Positions 52,878 to 61,602 of a stretch of 64,000 bases of DNA are shown in pieces. The notes beneath the pieces are model-generated. The model saw only the letters and a list, made by a program, of their open reading frames with translations. It had not been told where the DNA came from and made no database searches. Both the position numbers and the translations under genes were made by a program. The stretch is taken from positions 425,264 to 489,263 of the forward strand of contig CANGIP010000001.1 of NCBI GenBank assembly GCA_947454105.1. The letters run 5' to 3'. Each line of letters begins with the position of its first letter. Positions within the stretch are counted from its first letter, which is position 1. This stretch comes from Actinomycetota bacterium. Its GTDB lineage: Bacteria > Actinomycetota > Acidimicrobiia > Acidimicrobiales > Ilumatobacteraceae.

Positions 52878-53378
52878 TTACTTCTTGACTGCGTCTGGTG
52901 ATCGAGCCCACATCAAGGTGGCGTCAAAGCTCAATGAATAATCGGGAATAAATTCCATGATCACGCGATGCGGCGAATCAAGGAACTTGCGGAATTCATC
53001 GGCGGCCTGCTGATTGTCGGGACGCAAACGATTAGCGAACTCTGGATAGAACCAATCTTTGGTGGCGCGATCATCGTGAATAAGGCAGTCACCCTTGTAT
53101 GTAATGGTCTTGCCACCACCAAGGCTTGAGCCGGTGCTGTTGATACAGATCGATGAACGTGGGTTACGACGTAACGCCGGAATGCGCTTACGAGTTTCGG
53201 CCGCGGTCAACCACAACTTGCCGTCTTTGGGAAGGTATGACATCACCACACCAAAGGGCTCGCCTTTGCCGTTGACCCACATGAAGACGCACTCGCCAAG
53301 TGAATACACCAACTTGTGTTCAAGCTCTGGTGTGAGCGCACATTCGGTGAGATCTTCATAACTGTCGTGGTTGGACAT
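52878..53378 (-). CDS. pyridoxamine 5'-phosphate oxidase-like flavin split-barrel protein
   Basis: 166 residues, GGGAA upstream. Split-barrel blocks: ECVFMWVNGKGEPFGVVMSYLPKDGKLWLTAAETRKRIPALRRNPRSSICIN binds FMN or F420; then FRKFLDSPHRVIMEFIPDYSLSFD. Such actinobacterial proteins are F420- or FMN-dependent reductases. It is 44 bp from the carotenoid oxygenase start and likely in the same operon. Confidence 0.87.
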   Translation of the reverse strand: MSNHDSYEDLTECALTPELEHKLVYSLGECVFMWVNGKGEPFGVVMSYLPKDGKLWLTAAETRKRIPALRRNPRSSICINSTGSSLGGGKTITYKGDCLIHDDRATKDWFYPEFANRLRPDNQQAADEFRKFLDSPHRVIMEFIPDYSLSFDATLMWARSPDAVKK

Positions 53379-53393
53379 TTCGTTCCCTTAACT

Positions 53394-53401
53394 AACTAGT
53401 T
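53394..53401. promoter_or_regulatory. AACTAGTT palindrome between TetR and flavin-protein genes
   Basis: An 8 bp perfect palindrome with partially symmetric flanks (TTAACT left, GATCAA right) sits 15 bp upstream of the flavin split-barrel gene start, in its promoter region. A TetR gene is just upstream on the same strand. It is a reasonable but short operator candidate. Confidence 0.3.
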
Positions 53402-53456
53402 GATCAATATGTGACGACAGTAACACGCCTGTCAAGCCATATCTACCCCTCGTAAG

Positions 53457-54068
53457 TTATTTACGGGGACCCTGCAGTCCGTTCCACATCAAGTCACTGA
53501 TCTGACTAGCTACCTCATCAATGGCCCGCTCGGGTTGGGTAATCCACCACACCGAGATCATTTGCAGCATTCCCACGATGGCGAACGACCAAGCGTCAGC
53601 CACTTTGGGGTCGTGACCTTGGCTTTTTCGCCAATAGGCGAGGGTTTTGGCCAAAGGTGTCGTCGAACGTTCGGCCAACGACAGCCGTCCGATGGCGGTC
53701 TGTTCGGTGTTTCCACCCGTGACATACAAGAAAAGTTCACGATGTTCGGCCACAGAAAGCAGATTCGCCCGCACCAGACGACACAAACTGGCCTGATTCA
53801 ACGTTTCTCCAGCAATAGCACCCTCAGTTGCCTCAAGCATTCGGTCAGAAAGGCGTTCGGCCAAGGCATCGGCTAATTCGGCTCGCCCACCAACCCGGTC
53901 ATACACAATGGGCTTGGTCACGCCGGCTTCGACCGCAACTGTTTCGAGTGATGCCCCTGGGCCGTCTCGCTTAATGACCCGTTCGGCAGCATCAAGCACA
54001 TGATCACGATCGATCACCAATTGCCCACCAATCGGGCGACCGGGACGACGCGGCGGCGAAGCAGACAT
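53457..54068 (-). CDS. TetR family transcriptional regulator
   Basis: 203 residues from ATG 54068; the frame to 54095 adds nine residues. The N-terminal HTH reads DHVLDAAERVIKRDGPGASLETVAVEAGVTKPIVYDRVGGRAELADAL. The C-terminal domain (WSFAIVGMLQMISVWWITQPE) is a typical ligand-binding helical bundle. It lies between the flavin/carotenoid oxygenase unit and the divergent SDR, so it may control one or both. Confidence 0.92.
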   Translation of the reverse strand: MSASPPRRPGRPIGGQLVIDRDHVLDAAERVIKRDGPGASLETVAVEAGVTKPIVYDRVGGRAELADALAERLSDRMLEATEGAIAGETLNQASLCRLVRANLLSVAEHRELFLYVTGGNTEQTAIGRLSLAERSTTPLAKTLAYWRKSQGHDPKVADAWSFAIVGMLQMISVWWITQPERAIDEVASQISDLMWNGLQGPRK

Positions 54069-54187
54069 GCCGACAGTCTGCCCCACTATTGACACCGTGC
54101 CAAAGATTTCTTGAAATTGCCCCTATCGCCAGGTTTCTTACTGCTGGTAACTTTCACCCAAGTTCAAAATGCAATGGGGGAATTCTG

Positions 54188-54943
54188 ATGAGTGGATTAT
54201 TCGATCTGTCCGATGATGTCGCAGTCGTGACTGGTGCTGGTCGCGGTATCGGCGAAGGTATCGCCAAGACTTTGGCCGAGGCCGGTGCTGCGGTTGTGTG
54301 CGCAGCTCGACGCGTTGACGAAGTTGAACGAGTGGCCTCAGAAATTCGTGCTGCAGGCGGACGCGCTATTGCCATGCCGACTGACGTCACCGACAACGCT
54401 GCCGTCGAAGCTCTCGCTCAAAAAGCCATCAGCGAATTTGGCCACCTTGATATTTGGGTCAACAACGCCGGTGGTTCGCCCATTCAAGCACCACTCACCA
54501 ATCTCGATCCCAACGAATGGGATGCAACGATGCGACTCAACATCACTTCTGTTTGGGTGTGCACCAACGTCGCGGCGCGACTCATGCGCGATGGCGGACG
54601 CATTGTAAATATTTCATCGAAGGCTGCTGTCAACACTGTGATGGGTAGCGGTCACTATGCGGCCGCCAAAGCCGCAGTGAACTCACTGACAGTTACCTAC
54701 GCAAAAGAACTTGGTCCGCGTATTCGCGTGAACTGCATCATGCCTGGCGCAGTACCAACCGAAATCATGATGAAGGCATTACGTCTTGAAGATGACGATC
54801 TGCCCAAGCTCGAAAAAATGTTGCGCCTACCTATGCGCCGCTTAGGTACTCCCGAAGATTTAGGACAAGCGGTTTTGTATTTCGTTTCTCCCGCATCTAG
54901 TTGGGTGACGGGTCAAGTCATCGGAATTGACGGAGGTTTGTGA
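54188..54943 (+). CDS. short-chain dehydrogenase/reductase (FabG-like)
   Basis: 251 residues from ATG 54188, with GGGGGA at SD distance; the frame to 54089 is rejected. Rossmann VVTGAGRGIGEG, NNAG in WVNNAGGSP, Ser in NISSKAA, YAAAK catalytic pair, and WVTGQVIGIDGGL at the end. It would oxidise or reduce a hydroxy/keto group on a lipid or alcohol. It is coupled by one-base overlap to the MDR reductase. Confidence 0.92.
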   Translation: MSGLFDLSDDVAVVTGAGRGIGEGIAKTLAEAGAAVVCAARRVDEVERVASEIRAAGGRAIAMPTDVTDNAAVEALAQKAISEFGHLDIWVNNAGGSPIQAPLTNLDPNEWDATMRLNITSVWVCTNVAARLMRDGGRIVNISSKAAVNTVMGSGHYAAAKAAVNSLTVTYAKELGPRIRVNCIMPGAVPTEIMMKALRLEDDDLPKLEKMLRLPMRRLGTPEDLGQAVLYFVSPASSWVTGQVIGIDGGL

Positions 54944-55947
54944 TGACCGAGTTAAACAAGAAAATCGTTTTGAAGAGTCGTCCAGCAGCTCGCCCCGATG
55001 ACTCAAACTTTGAATATCGCGAAGAACAAACCGCAGAACTCACTGATGGCATGTTGCTCATCAAAGTTGATCTCCTCGGTATTGACGCATTTATTCGCAC
55101 CACATTGAATGAAGGCAGCTTTCACCGCGGCGCCGAAATTGGCGGAGTCATTCCTGCTCTTGGAGTTGGAGTTGTTCTTGAAAGCAAGGCAGAAGGTTTT
55201 GCCGCAGGCGACCATGTCTTTGGACCATTGTGTTCACAAACTCACGCAGTAATGCCGGCGTTCACAATGAAGAAAATTGATACGACCGTTGCACCAGCCT
55301 CGGCTTATCTCGGCGCGCTGGGCTTAACCACTGGGCTCACTGCATACTTCGGAATCGTTGACGTCGGTCAAGTCAAGCCTGGTGACACGGTTGTTGTTTC
55401 TGGTGCCGCCGGTGCAGTCGGATCAGTTGCTGGACAAATTGCTCGACTGAGTGGTGCGAGCAAAGTCATCGGTATCGCTGGTGGCGCACATAAATCAAAG
55501 TTCTTGGTTGATGATCTGAAGTTTGATGCGGCCATCGATTACAAGAACGAGAATGTTGCCGAACGACTCGATGAGTTGGCTCCCGATGGCATCAATGTCT
55601 TTTTTGACAATGTTGGTGGCAACATTCTTGATGACGTGTTGATGCGCATCGTCGAAGGATCACGCATCGTGATCTGTGGCGGCATTTCTCAGTACGAAAA
55701 CATGGATGATGTTCGTGGGCCAAAGAATTACATGAAGCTCGCCGAACGCCACGCTCGTATGGAGGGCTTTGCGGTCTTCCATTTCTCTGATCACTATGCC
55801 CGCGCCGAGAAGAATCTGGCCGATTGGCTTCGTAGCGGCGAGCTAGTGGTGCGTGAGCAGATTGAACAAGGTGTTGAGAACTTCCCCACTGTCATGAACT
55901 TGTTGATGACAGGCGGCCATTACGGCAAATTGCTTCTCAAGGTGTAG
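54943..55947 (+). CDS. zinc-independent MDR-type NADPH oxidoreductase
   Basis: 334 residues from ATG 54943 with GGAGG 6 nt upstream. The MDR family has a GroES-like N-domain and an NADPH Rossmann domain; TVVVSGAAGAVGSVAGQIARLSGASKVIGIAGG is the cofactor site. DGINVFFDNVGGNILDDVL and ICGGISQYEN match the leukotriene B4 dehydrogenase/quinone reductase group, which reduces alpha,beta-unsaturated carbonyls. No zinc Cys/His set is seen. Confidence 0.92.
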   Translation: MTELNKKIVLKSRPAARPDDSNFEYREEQTAELTDGMLLIKVDLLGIDAFIRTTLNEGSFHRGAEIGGVIPALGVGVVLESKAEGFAAGDHVFGPLCSQTHAVMPAFTMKKIDTTVAPASAYLGALGLTTGLTAYFGIVDVGQVKPGDTVVVSGAAGAVGSVAGQIARLSGASKVIGIAGGAHKSKFLVDDLKFDAAIDYKNENVAERLDELAPDGINVFFDNVGGNILDDVLMRIVEGSRIVICGGISQYENMDDVRGPKNYMKLAERHARMEGFAVFHFSDHYARAEKNLADWLRSGELVVREQIEQGVENFPTVMNLLMTGGHYGKLLLKV

Positions 55948-55968
55948 TCCCGCACTTTTCCAGCGAGA

Positions 55969-57609
55969 ATGGACGATGTGAGCAGCATCGTCATCTCCGA
56001 ACTCGAATACTCACCTCCCGGAGCCGACCAGCTTTTCTTTGATGTGAGTTTTGGTGTTGCACCAGGAGAACACGCCGCATTGGTTGGCGCGAACGGCGTT
56101 GGCAAGAGCACCATTCTCAAAATCTTGACTGGCGAATACGAATGCGATGGTGGTGACTTCACTGTCAATGGCACGATGCTGTCAATGACTCAAGACGTCG
56201 GTATGTCGAGACCCACCGACACTTTGCGTGAAATGCTAATTGAGGTAGCGCCCACCGCATTGCGCGCCGCTGGTCGGGCACTGGTTGCCGCCGAAAAAGC
56301 ACTTGCTGATGGCAGCGACGACGGCATGGGTTACGCCAACGCTCTCGGTGACTGGGGAGACCTTGGTGGATACGACCTCGAAACAAAATGGCAGGCTGCT
56401 GCACAACGAAGTGTCAAGACACCTGTTGATGATTTCTCTCGACGCTTAGTAAGCGAACTATCGGGTGGCGAACGTAAAAGACTTGTTCTTGATTTGTTGT
56501 TGACTTCTGGCGCCGATGTTCTTTTGCTTGACGAACCCGATAACTATCTCGACATTCCCACCCGAGGTTGGCTAGAAGAACAAATCAAGGCGTGCAAGTC
56601 GACCATCTTGATGGTGAGTCACGACCGCACATTGCTTGAACGTGTTGCAACCAAGATTGTTGTCATTGAAGGTTCGGGCGCTTGGGTGCACGGAGGTTCG
56701 TATCTCACATTCCCTGAAGCCCGCGCCAAACGGCAAGAGTTAATGGGCGACGATCTGAAACGTTGGAACGACGAAGAACGCCGATTGTTTCATCACATGA
56801 AGATCATGAAACAACGCGCTGCACAGAACTTCAAGAATGCGACGAAAGCCAATGGTGCCGAAACTCGTTGGGAAAAGTTTGTTGCTGCTGGTCCTCCCCC
56901 GCCCCCTGTGGCCGATCAACAGATTCATGTTCGTTTGCGCGGCGCCGATGCAGCACGTCGTGTCGCAAAACTTGAAGATGTTTCTGTTGGCGATTTGTTC
57001 TTCCCGTTCTCGGACGAAATTCACCATGGTGAACGCGTCGGTCTGATTGGTCCAAACGGAACTGGCAAGAGTCACCTCCTCGCAGTCTTGAATGGTGCAA
57101 AGCCCGATGTTGGTTCAGTGACTTTCGGTCCACGAACTTCTGTTGGAGTGTTCACCCAGATCAATGACCGACCAGACTTCACGGGTCGTCAGTGTCTTGA
57201 CATTATTCGTGACCGATTGGTCGAAGATGAAAAGTCAATGAAGGCGCTCGCTCGCTATGGGCTCGTGAATAATTCACGTCAAGAGTTTCAAACTTTGTCA
57301 GGTGGTCAGAAAGCTCGTTTAGAAATTCTGTGTCTCGAGATTGAGGGACACAATGTGTTGTTACTTGACGAACCAACGGACAACTTAGATATTGAGTCTT
57401 CCGAAGCGCTTGAACGGGCACTCGACGGCTTTGAAGGCACTGTCATCGCCGTGAGCCATGATCGAACTTTCTTGGCCAAGTTTGATCGCTTCATCATGAT
57501 CAATGACGACGGTGACGTCTATGCCTTGCCCGACTACGAGATTGCCATGACCGGACTGGCCGAGCCCACCAAACTGGCGACCGTACGTCTCGCCAAAAAA
57601 CTGACCTGA
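55969..57609 (+). CDS. ABC-F family ATPase
   Basis: 546 residues. Two ABC domains: Walker A VGANGVGKST and IGPNGTGKSH; signatures LSGGERKRL and LSGGQKARLE; Walker B/EQ region LLLDEPDNYLD and LLLDEPTDNLD. A charged linker (KRWNDEERRLFHHMKIMKQRAAQNFKNATK) joins them. No membrane domains, so it acts on ribosomes (translation factor or antibiotic protection). Start ATG 55969; GTG 55978 is possible. Confidence 0.93.
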   Translation: MDDVSSIVISELEYSPPGADQLFFDVSFGVAPGEHAALVGANGVGKSTILKILTGEYECDGGDFTVNGTMLSMTQDVGMSRPTDTLREMLIEVAPTALRAAGRALVAAEKALADGSDDGMGYANALGDWGDLGGYDLETKWQAAAQRSVKTPVDDFSRRLVSELSGGERKRLVLDLLLTSGADVLLLDEPDNYLDIPTRGWLEEQIKACKSTILMVSHDRTLLERVATKIVVIEGSGAWVHGGSYLTFPEARAKRQELMGDDLKRWNDEERRLFHHMKIMKQRAAQNFKNATKANGAETRWEKFVAAGPPPPPVADQQIHVRLRGADAARRVAKLEDVSVGDLFFPFSDEIHHGERVGLIGPNGTGKSHLLAVLNGAKPDVGSVTFGPRTSVGVFTQINDRPDFTGRQCLDIIRDRLVEDEKSMKALARYGLVNNSRQEFQTLSGGQKARLEILCLEIEGHNVLLLDEPTDNLDIESSEALERALDGFEGTVIAVSHDRTFLAKFDRFIMINDDGDVYALPDYEIAMTGLAEPTKLATVRLAKKLT

Positions 57610-57623
57610 GATGGCTTAACGAG

Positions 57624-57646
57624 CCTGAACTTTAATGTTATTCAGG
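57624..57646 (+). terminator. hairpin after the ABC-F gene
   Basis: CCTGAA and TTCAGG are perfect 6 bp arms separated by an 11 nt loop, 14 bp after the stop. No T-run follows. It could be a weak terminator or operator for the downstream gene. Confidence 0.3.
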
Positions 57647-57672
57647 GTTACTAAATAGTCGCAGTTCTCTGT

Positions 57673-57678
57673 CATACT
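57673..57678 (+). promoter_or_regulatory. -10 box (CATACT), leaderless-type, membrane protein
   Basis: CATACT, 6 nt, then ATG 57685. It differs from the consensus only in the first base. Confidence 0.45.
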
Positions 57679-57684
57679 GAAATT

Positions 57685-58350
57685 ATGAGCGACATATCAA
57701 CCGCAGATCAGATCGAATCCGAAGGCGTGTTTAAGGATCGGCTTGAGCAAATCATTGCCATCATGCTTGGTCTCGCCGCAGTGATTACAGCCTGGACGGC
57801 CTACCAAGGCAACGAGTTAGGCGACTCTGTTCAAAAGTCGTACAGCCAAGGTATTCGTCTTTTTGATAACGCCTCACAAGAATTCAATCGGGCAATTGCG
57901 ATCGAGAATCAGGACGAATTGCTGTTCGTTGAATATTCAAAATCAATGATTTCCCATGACGACACGACTGCGTCATACATTCATGAAACATTGATGTCTC
58001 CCGATCTTGCGAAAGCCGTCGACTGGTGGCTCGATCAGCCCGAGGAATCCGCGCCTGACTCTCCTTTCGTTGACGAGAATCCCGAATGGACCGACGAAGC
58101 CTTGGTGTCGGCAAAGGCGATTGATGAGGAAGCACAACAGAGTTTTCACGATGCCGAAAACTCCGACAGCGAAGGTGACAAATTTGCCCTGCTCGAAGTC
58201 ATCGTGACACTTTCACTCTTCCTTTTTGGTGTTGCCAGCTTGGTCCGGCAGCAAAAGATCCAAGTGGCATTAGCAAGTGTTGGTGCGTTGATATTGATCT
58301 ACTCCATCATCATGACGATTTCACTCGGAGATCCAGCCGGATTGTTCTAA
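57685..58350 (+). CDS. membrane protein of unknown function, DUF4337-like
   Basis: 221 residues. One N-terminal hydrophobic helix (IIAIMLGLAAVITAWTAYQGN) and two near the C-terminus (LLEVIVTLSLFLFGVASLV; VALASVGALILIYSIIMTISL) bracket an acidic, helical soluble segment of about 125 residues. The pattern resembles DUF4337-type proteins; no catalytic motif is seen. It is followed after 45 bp by the sterol-desaturase-like gene. Confidence 0.7.
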   Translation: MSDISTADQIESEGVFKDRLEQIIAIMLGLAAVITAWTAYQGNELGDSVQKSYSQGIRLFDNASQEFNRAIAIENQDELLFVEYSKSMISHDDTTASYIHETLMSPDLAKAVDWWLDQPEESAPDSPFVDENPEWTDEALVSAKAIDEEAQQSFHDAENSDSEGDKFALLEVIVTLSLFLFGVASLVRQQKIQVALASVGALILIYSIIMTISLGDPAGLF

Positions 58351-58383
58351 AAATTGCATTGTCGTGAAACACAACGCAAGGCG

Positions 58384-58389
58384 TAACCT
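58384..58389 (+). promoter_or_regulatory. -10 box (TAACCT), leaderless-type, fatty acid hydroxylase-like gene
   Basis: TAACCT, 6 nt, then ATG 58396. Confidence 0.55.
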
Positions 58390-58395
58390 TCAACC

Positions 58396-59310
58396 ATGGC
58401 CGCAACTTCGCGCAAAATTGACTTCATTGACAAGATCACGTTGCCAATTTTCGCAGCCACCATGGTCTGGGAACATCGGGTCCTACAGAAGCGCCAGTTG
58501 CGCGAACTCGTTGATGTGGATGCAGTCGCACCAGTTGATGACGGCAATCCAGTTCCTGATCCCCTAGTTCCACTTGGTTATGAAAAGAATGACACCGCAG
58601 GCAGTTTGGGGTTGTTGGTCGGATCAATTTTGATGGGCTTTGCTCTCGATGGCACCTACCGAAAAATACATGGCTTTTTATTTCGCCATCGTCTCTCTAG
58701 TTTTGGTTCACGTCGTGGCTCGTTTTTCACCGCCATTATCGCTTGGGACTTCTTGTACTACTGGAACCACCGTTGGATGCACGAGATTCGTTTGTTCTGG
58801 GCCGACCATGCGGCACATCACTCGGGTCGTCGGTACAACCTGTCAACTGCGTTACGTCAATCGTGGAATGGATACCTCACCACGTGGATTTATTGGCCGA
58901 TGCCTCTGCTCGGTTTCCGTTACTCGACATTCGTCAAAGCACGTCAGTTGAATTTGTTGTATCAGTACTGGATTCATACTGAAGCGATTGATCGTTTGCC
59001 TGATTGGGTTGAAAAGATCTTCAACACACCATCACATCATCGTGTACACCACGGCGCCAACAAGCAGTACATCGATAAGAACTATGCCGGCATCTTGATT
59101 ATTTGGGACCGTATGTTCAAGACCTTTGAACCCGAGATTCGTCAGTTGCAATACGGTCTCACCAAGAACATCCGCACCAACAATCCCGTCAAAATGGCCT
59201 ACGGCGAACTTGCCCAGATTGCTAAAGATGTCGCTCAAGCCGACAACTTCAACGAGAGGCTACGTTATGTTTTCGCTGCACCTGGCTGGACACCAGACGT
59301 CGCGGCATAA
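58396..59310 (+). CDS. sterol desaturase / fatty acid hydroxylase family protein
   Basis: 304 residues. The family uses a non-heme di-iron site made of His clusters: HRWMHE (HxxxH), ADHAAHHS (HxxHH) and SHHRVHHG (HxxHH). Hydrophobic segments between them place it in the membrane. DFLYYWNHRWMHEIRLFWADHAAHHS is characteristic. It would hydroxylate or desaturate a lipid, carotenoid or sterol-like substrate. It converges with the monooxygenase gene 4 bp away. Confidence 0.92.
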   Translation: MAATSRKIDFIDKITLPIFAATMVWEHRVLQKRQLRELVDVDAVAPVDDGNPVPDPLVPLGYEKNDTAGSLGLLVGSILMGFALDGTYRKIHGFLFRHRLSSFGSRRGSFFTAIIAWDFLYYWNHRWMHEIRLFWADHAAHHSGRRYNLSTALRQSWNGYLTTWIYWPMPLLGFRYSTFVKARQLNLLYQYWIHTEAIDRLPDWVEKIFNTPSHHRVHHGANKQYIDKNYAGILIIWDRMFKTFEPEIRQLQYGLTKNIRTNNPVKMAYGELAQIAKDVAQADNFNERLRYVFAAPGWTPDVAA

Positions 59311-59314
59311 CTGA

Positions 59315-60793
59315 TTAAACGAGGGCCTTGGCTTTCGTAAATTGCATTGCCCCGTCATCAATTGGTGACTTCACAATCATTTGCTTATCAACTGCGATGA
59401 GTTGTGGATTGATCCACGGAGCGTGATCACCTTGCTTAGGCATCAAGTGCATCATGCGTTGCATGTAGCCCGCTGAGAAATCATCGATCCATGGGCGAGC
59501 GGCCATACCTTGATCTTGTGCTCGCAAACGCGGCGTTGCTTGCTGCGTGCCCGTTTTCTTCATGTGATTCAACAAACGACAGGTGTAATTGCTCACCACA
59601 TCTGCTCGCAATGTCCACGAAGCATTGATGTATCCAAATGTTGATACCAGGTTCGGCACATCTGAATACGCCAAGCCCTTGTAGGTCCAAGTTTGTGCGA
59701 AGTCGATCTCGTTACCGTCAACTGTGAATTCGATTTCGCCCAATGTGACGAGATTGAGTCCAGTGGCTGTGACGATGATGTCTGCTTCAAGCGTTGCACC
59801 AGACTTCAACACAATGCCCGTCTCGGTGATGCGCTCAATGTGATCGGTGACAACCGAGGCTTTGCCAAGGTTAATTGACGTGAAGAGATCACCATTCGGT
59901 ATCAAGCACATGCGTTGATCCCAAGGGTTGTACGACGGATTGAAGTGAGTATCAACGTCGTAATCGGGGCCTAAGGCTTTACGAACTCCGCCCAAGATTT
60001 GTGTCTTGATTTTTTCTGGCTGAGTACGCGTGCGGTTGTAGAAGAATTTGGTCAACGCGATGTTCTTGGCACGGGTAATCGCGTAAGCAGTTTTCTCTGG
60101 CAAAATCTTGCGAAGTCTGTCGGCGATCGCGTCATGGTCGGGTCGTGAAACAACGTATGTTGGCGAACGCTGCAACATCGTGACGTGTGCAGCTTTCCTT
60201 GCCATTGCCGGCACGACTGTCACTGCTGTTGCGCCAGATCCGATGACGACAACACGCTTGCCTGTGTAGTCGAGATCGTCGGGCCACTTCTGCGGATGAA
60301 CCACTTTTCCGGTGAAGTTTTCAATTCCCGGAAACTCTGGCGTGTAGCCCTCTTTGTAGCTGTAGTAACCAGAACACATCGACAAGAAACCACATGTGTA
60401 AGTGAGTGTCTCGTTTGTTTCTTTATGAGTTGCGATGACGGTCCATGTTGCAGTCTCGGTTGACCATGATGCGTTGGTGACCAAATGATTGAACTGAATC
60501 TTTTTGTCGATTCCGTTTTCACTCGCGGTCTCGCGCAGGTAATTCAAGATCGACGGGCCATCAGCGATTGACTTCGCCTCTTTCCAAGGTTTGAAACTGT
60601 AACCAAGAGTGTGCATGTCACTATCGGAGCGAACACCTGGATAACGGAAGAGATCCCACGTGCCACCCATGTTGGGTCGACCTTCCAAGATCGTGTAACT
60701 ACGGTCGGGACACTGCTGTTGCAGGTGATAGGCCATGCCAATACCTGAGATTCCGGCACCGACGATCAATACATCTACATATGCGGAACTCAT
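59315..60793 (-). CDS. FAD-dependent monooxygenase, Baeyer-Villiger type
   Basis: 492 residues from ATG 60793, with GGTGGG upstream; the frame to 60856 adds 21 residues. FAD motif VLIVGAGISGIGMA; NADPH motif VVVIGSGATAVTV; and the class signature FTGKVVHPQKWPDD fits FxGxxxHxxxWP. TWDLFRYPGVRSDSD and ATGLN are also family elements. It likely oxidises ketones to esters/lactones. Together with nearby SDR and MDR genes it suggests ketone or isoprenoid/steroid oxidation, an inference only. Confidence 0.93.
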   Translation of the reverse strand: MSSAYVDVLIVGAGISGIGMAYHLQQQCPDRSYTILEGRPNMGGTWDLFRYPGVRSDSDMHTLGYSFKPWKEAKSIADGPSILNYLRETASENGIDKKIQFNHLVTNASWSTETATWTVIATHKETNETLTYTCGFLSMCSGYYSYKEGYTPEFPGIENFTGKVVHPQKWPDDLDYTGKRVVVIGSGATAVTVVPAMARKAAHVTMLQRSPTYVVSRPDHDAIADRLRKILPEKTAYAITRAKNIALTKFFYNRTRTQPEKIKTQILGGVRKALGPDYDVDTHFNPSYNPWDQRMCLIPNGDLFTSINLGKASVVTDHIERITETGIVLKSGATLEADIIVTATGLNLVTLGEIEFTVDGNEIDFAQTWTYKGLAYSDVPNLVSTFGYINASWTLRADVVSNYTCRLLNHMKKTGTQQATPRLRAQDQGMAARPWIDDFSAGYMQRMMHLMPKQGDHAPWINPQLIAVDKQMIVKSPIDDGAMQFTKAKALV

Positions 60794-60861
60794 TTCCCAC
60801 CGAACCTTTTCTTCCCTTGGAATCCCCACTGTAGAACCAGCGCACGAATCCCTCACGACTT

Positions 60862-61602
60862 CTAGGGACTTGTTGGCATGAAATTTAATAATTCACTATT
60901 TGAGGCAAGATCAATTACATCCACATCTACTGGGAGCCCAACTGCCTGAGGACCATTCTCCAAAATGTCAACAATGACCGGGAATTGACCAGTTGTGTTA
61001 ACTCCCTCAAAGCGCATCATTTCGCCAGACTTTTCGTTGATCCAATAGATCGATCGCTGCCCATAACGTAGAAGAACGACGGGCTGTTCACGCAGGACAT
61101 CGGTCCGAATAAAAGCCGATCCCTCAGCCTGCAAGATGAGTTGCGCATTTTCTGGGGTCTCTGATGCAAGCCCAGTGACCACTGCCAAAAGCTGATCTAA
61201 GCGACGATTTTCGAGATCCGGGTCACGCACGACAACCGGCCGCCGCTCACCAGTGATCATGCCATCAATCTCATCAGCAAGATCTGGTCGCCATTCAGCC
61301 ACCGCCGTGTCTTCCCACCAAACTTCTTCGACAGGGTTTGGCTGCGCTCCTCCAGAAACCAACGCGTGACCTTGATGCTGTGACCAATCAATGACACCTT
61401 CGAGGGTGATCGTTCCTCCCTCAAATCCTGCCTTGGCCGACAATCGGAATTGAGCCCCACCGAGTTCGTAGTTCTGCCAAAGAACTTCAGCCAAAACTGC
61501 TGCCTCGCTCGAACTTAATGGCCGCTCAACTTGTGTCTTTTCTTCTCCACATGAAACGGCAAGGATTGATACGAAGAGACAAGCGAGTGCTTTCAATTTC
61601 AT
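60862..61602 (-). CDS. lipoprotein of unknown function
   Basis: 246 residues with a lipobox signal (ILAVSCGEE). The mature part reads like a beta-sheet lipid-binding fold: FRLSAKAGFEGGTITLEGVIDWSQHQGHALVS, then VLLRYGQRSIYWINEKSGEMMRFEG. This resembles LppX/LprG-type lipid carriers, but I cannot confirm it. It overlaps the beta-helix lipoprotein by 4 bp, so they are co-expressed. Confidence 0.7.
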   Translation of the reverse strand: MKLKALACLFVSILAVSCGEEKTQVERPLSSSEAAVLAEVLWQNYELGGAQFRLSAKAGFEGGTITLEGVIDWSQHQGHALVSGGAQPNPVEEVWWEDTAVAEWRPDLADEIDGMITGERRPVVVRDPDLENRRLDQLLAVVTGLASETPENAQLILQAEGSAFIRTDVLREQPVVLLRYGQRSIYWINEKSGEMMRFEGVNTTGQFPVIVDILENGPQAVGLPVDVDVIDLASNSELLNFMPTSP

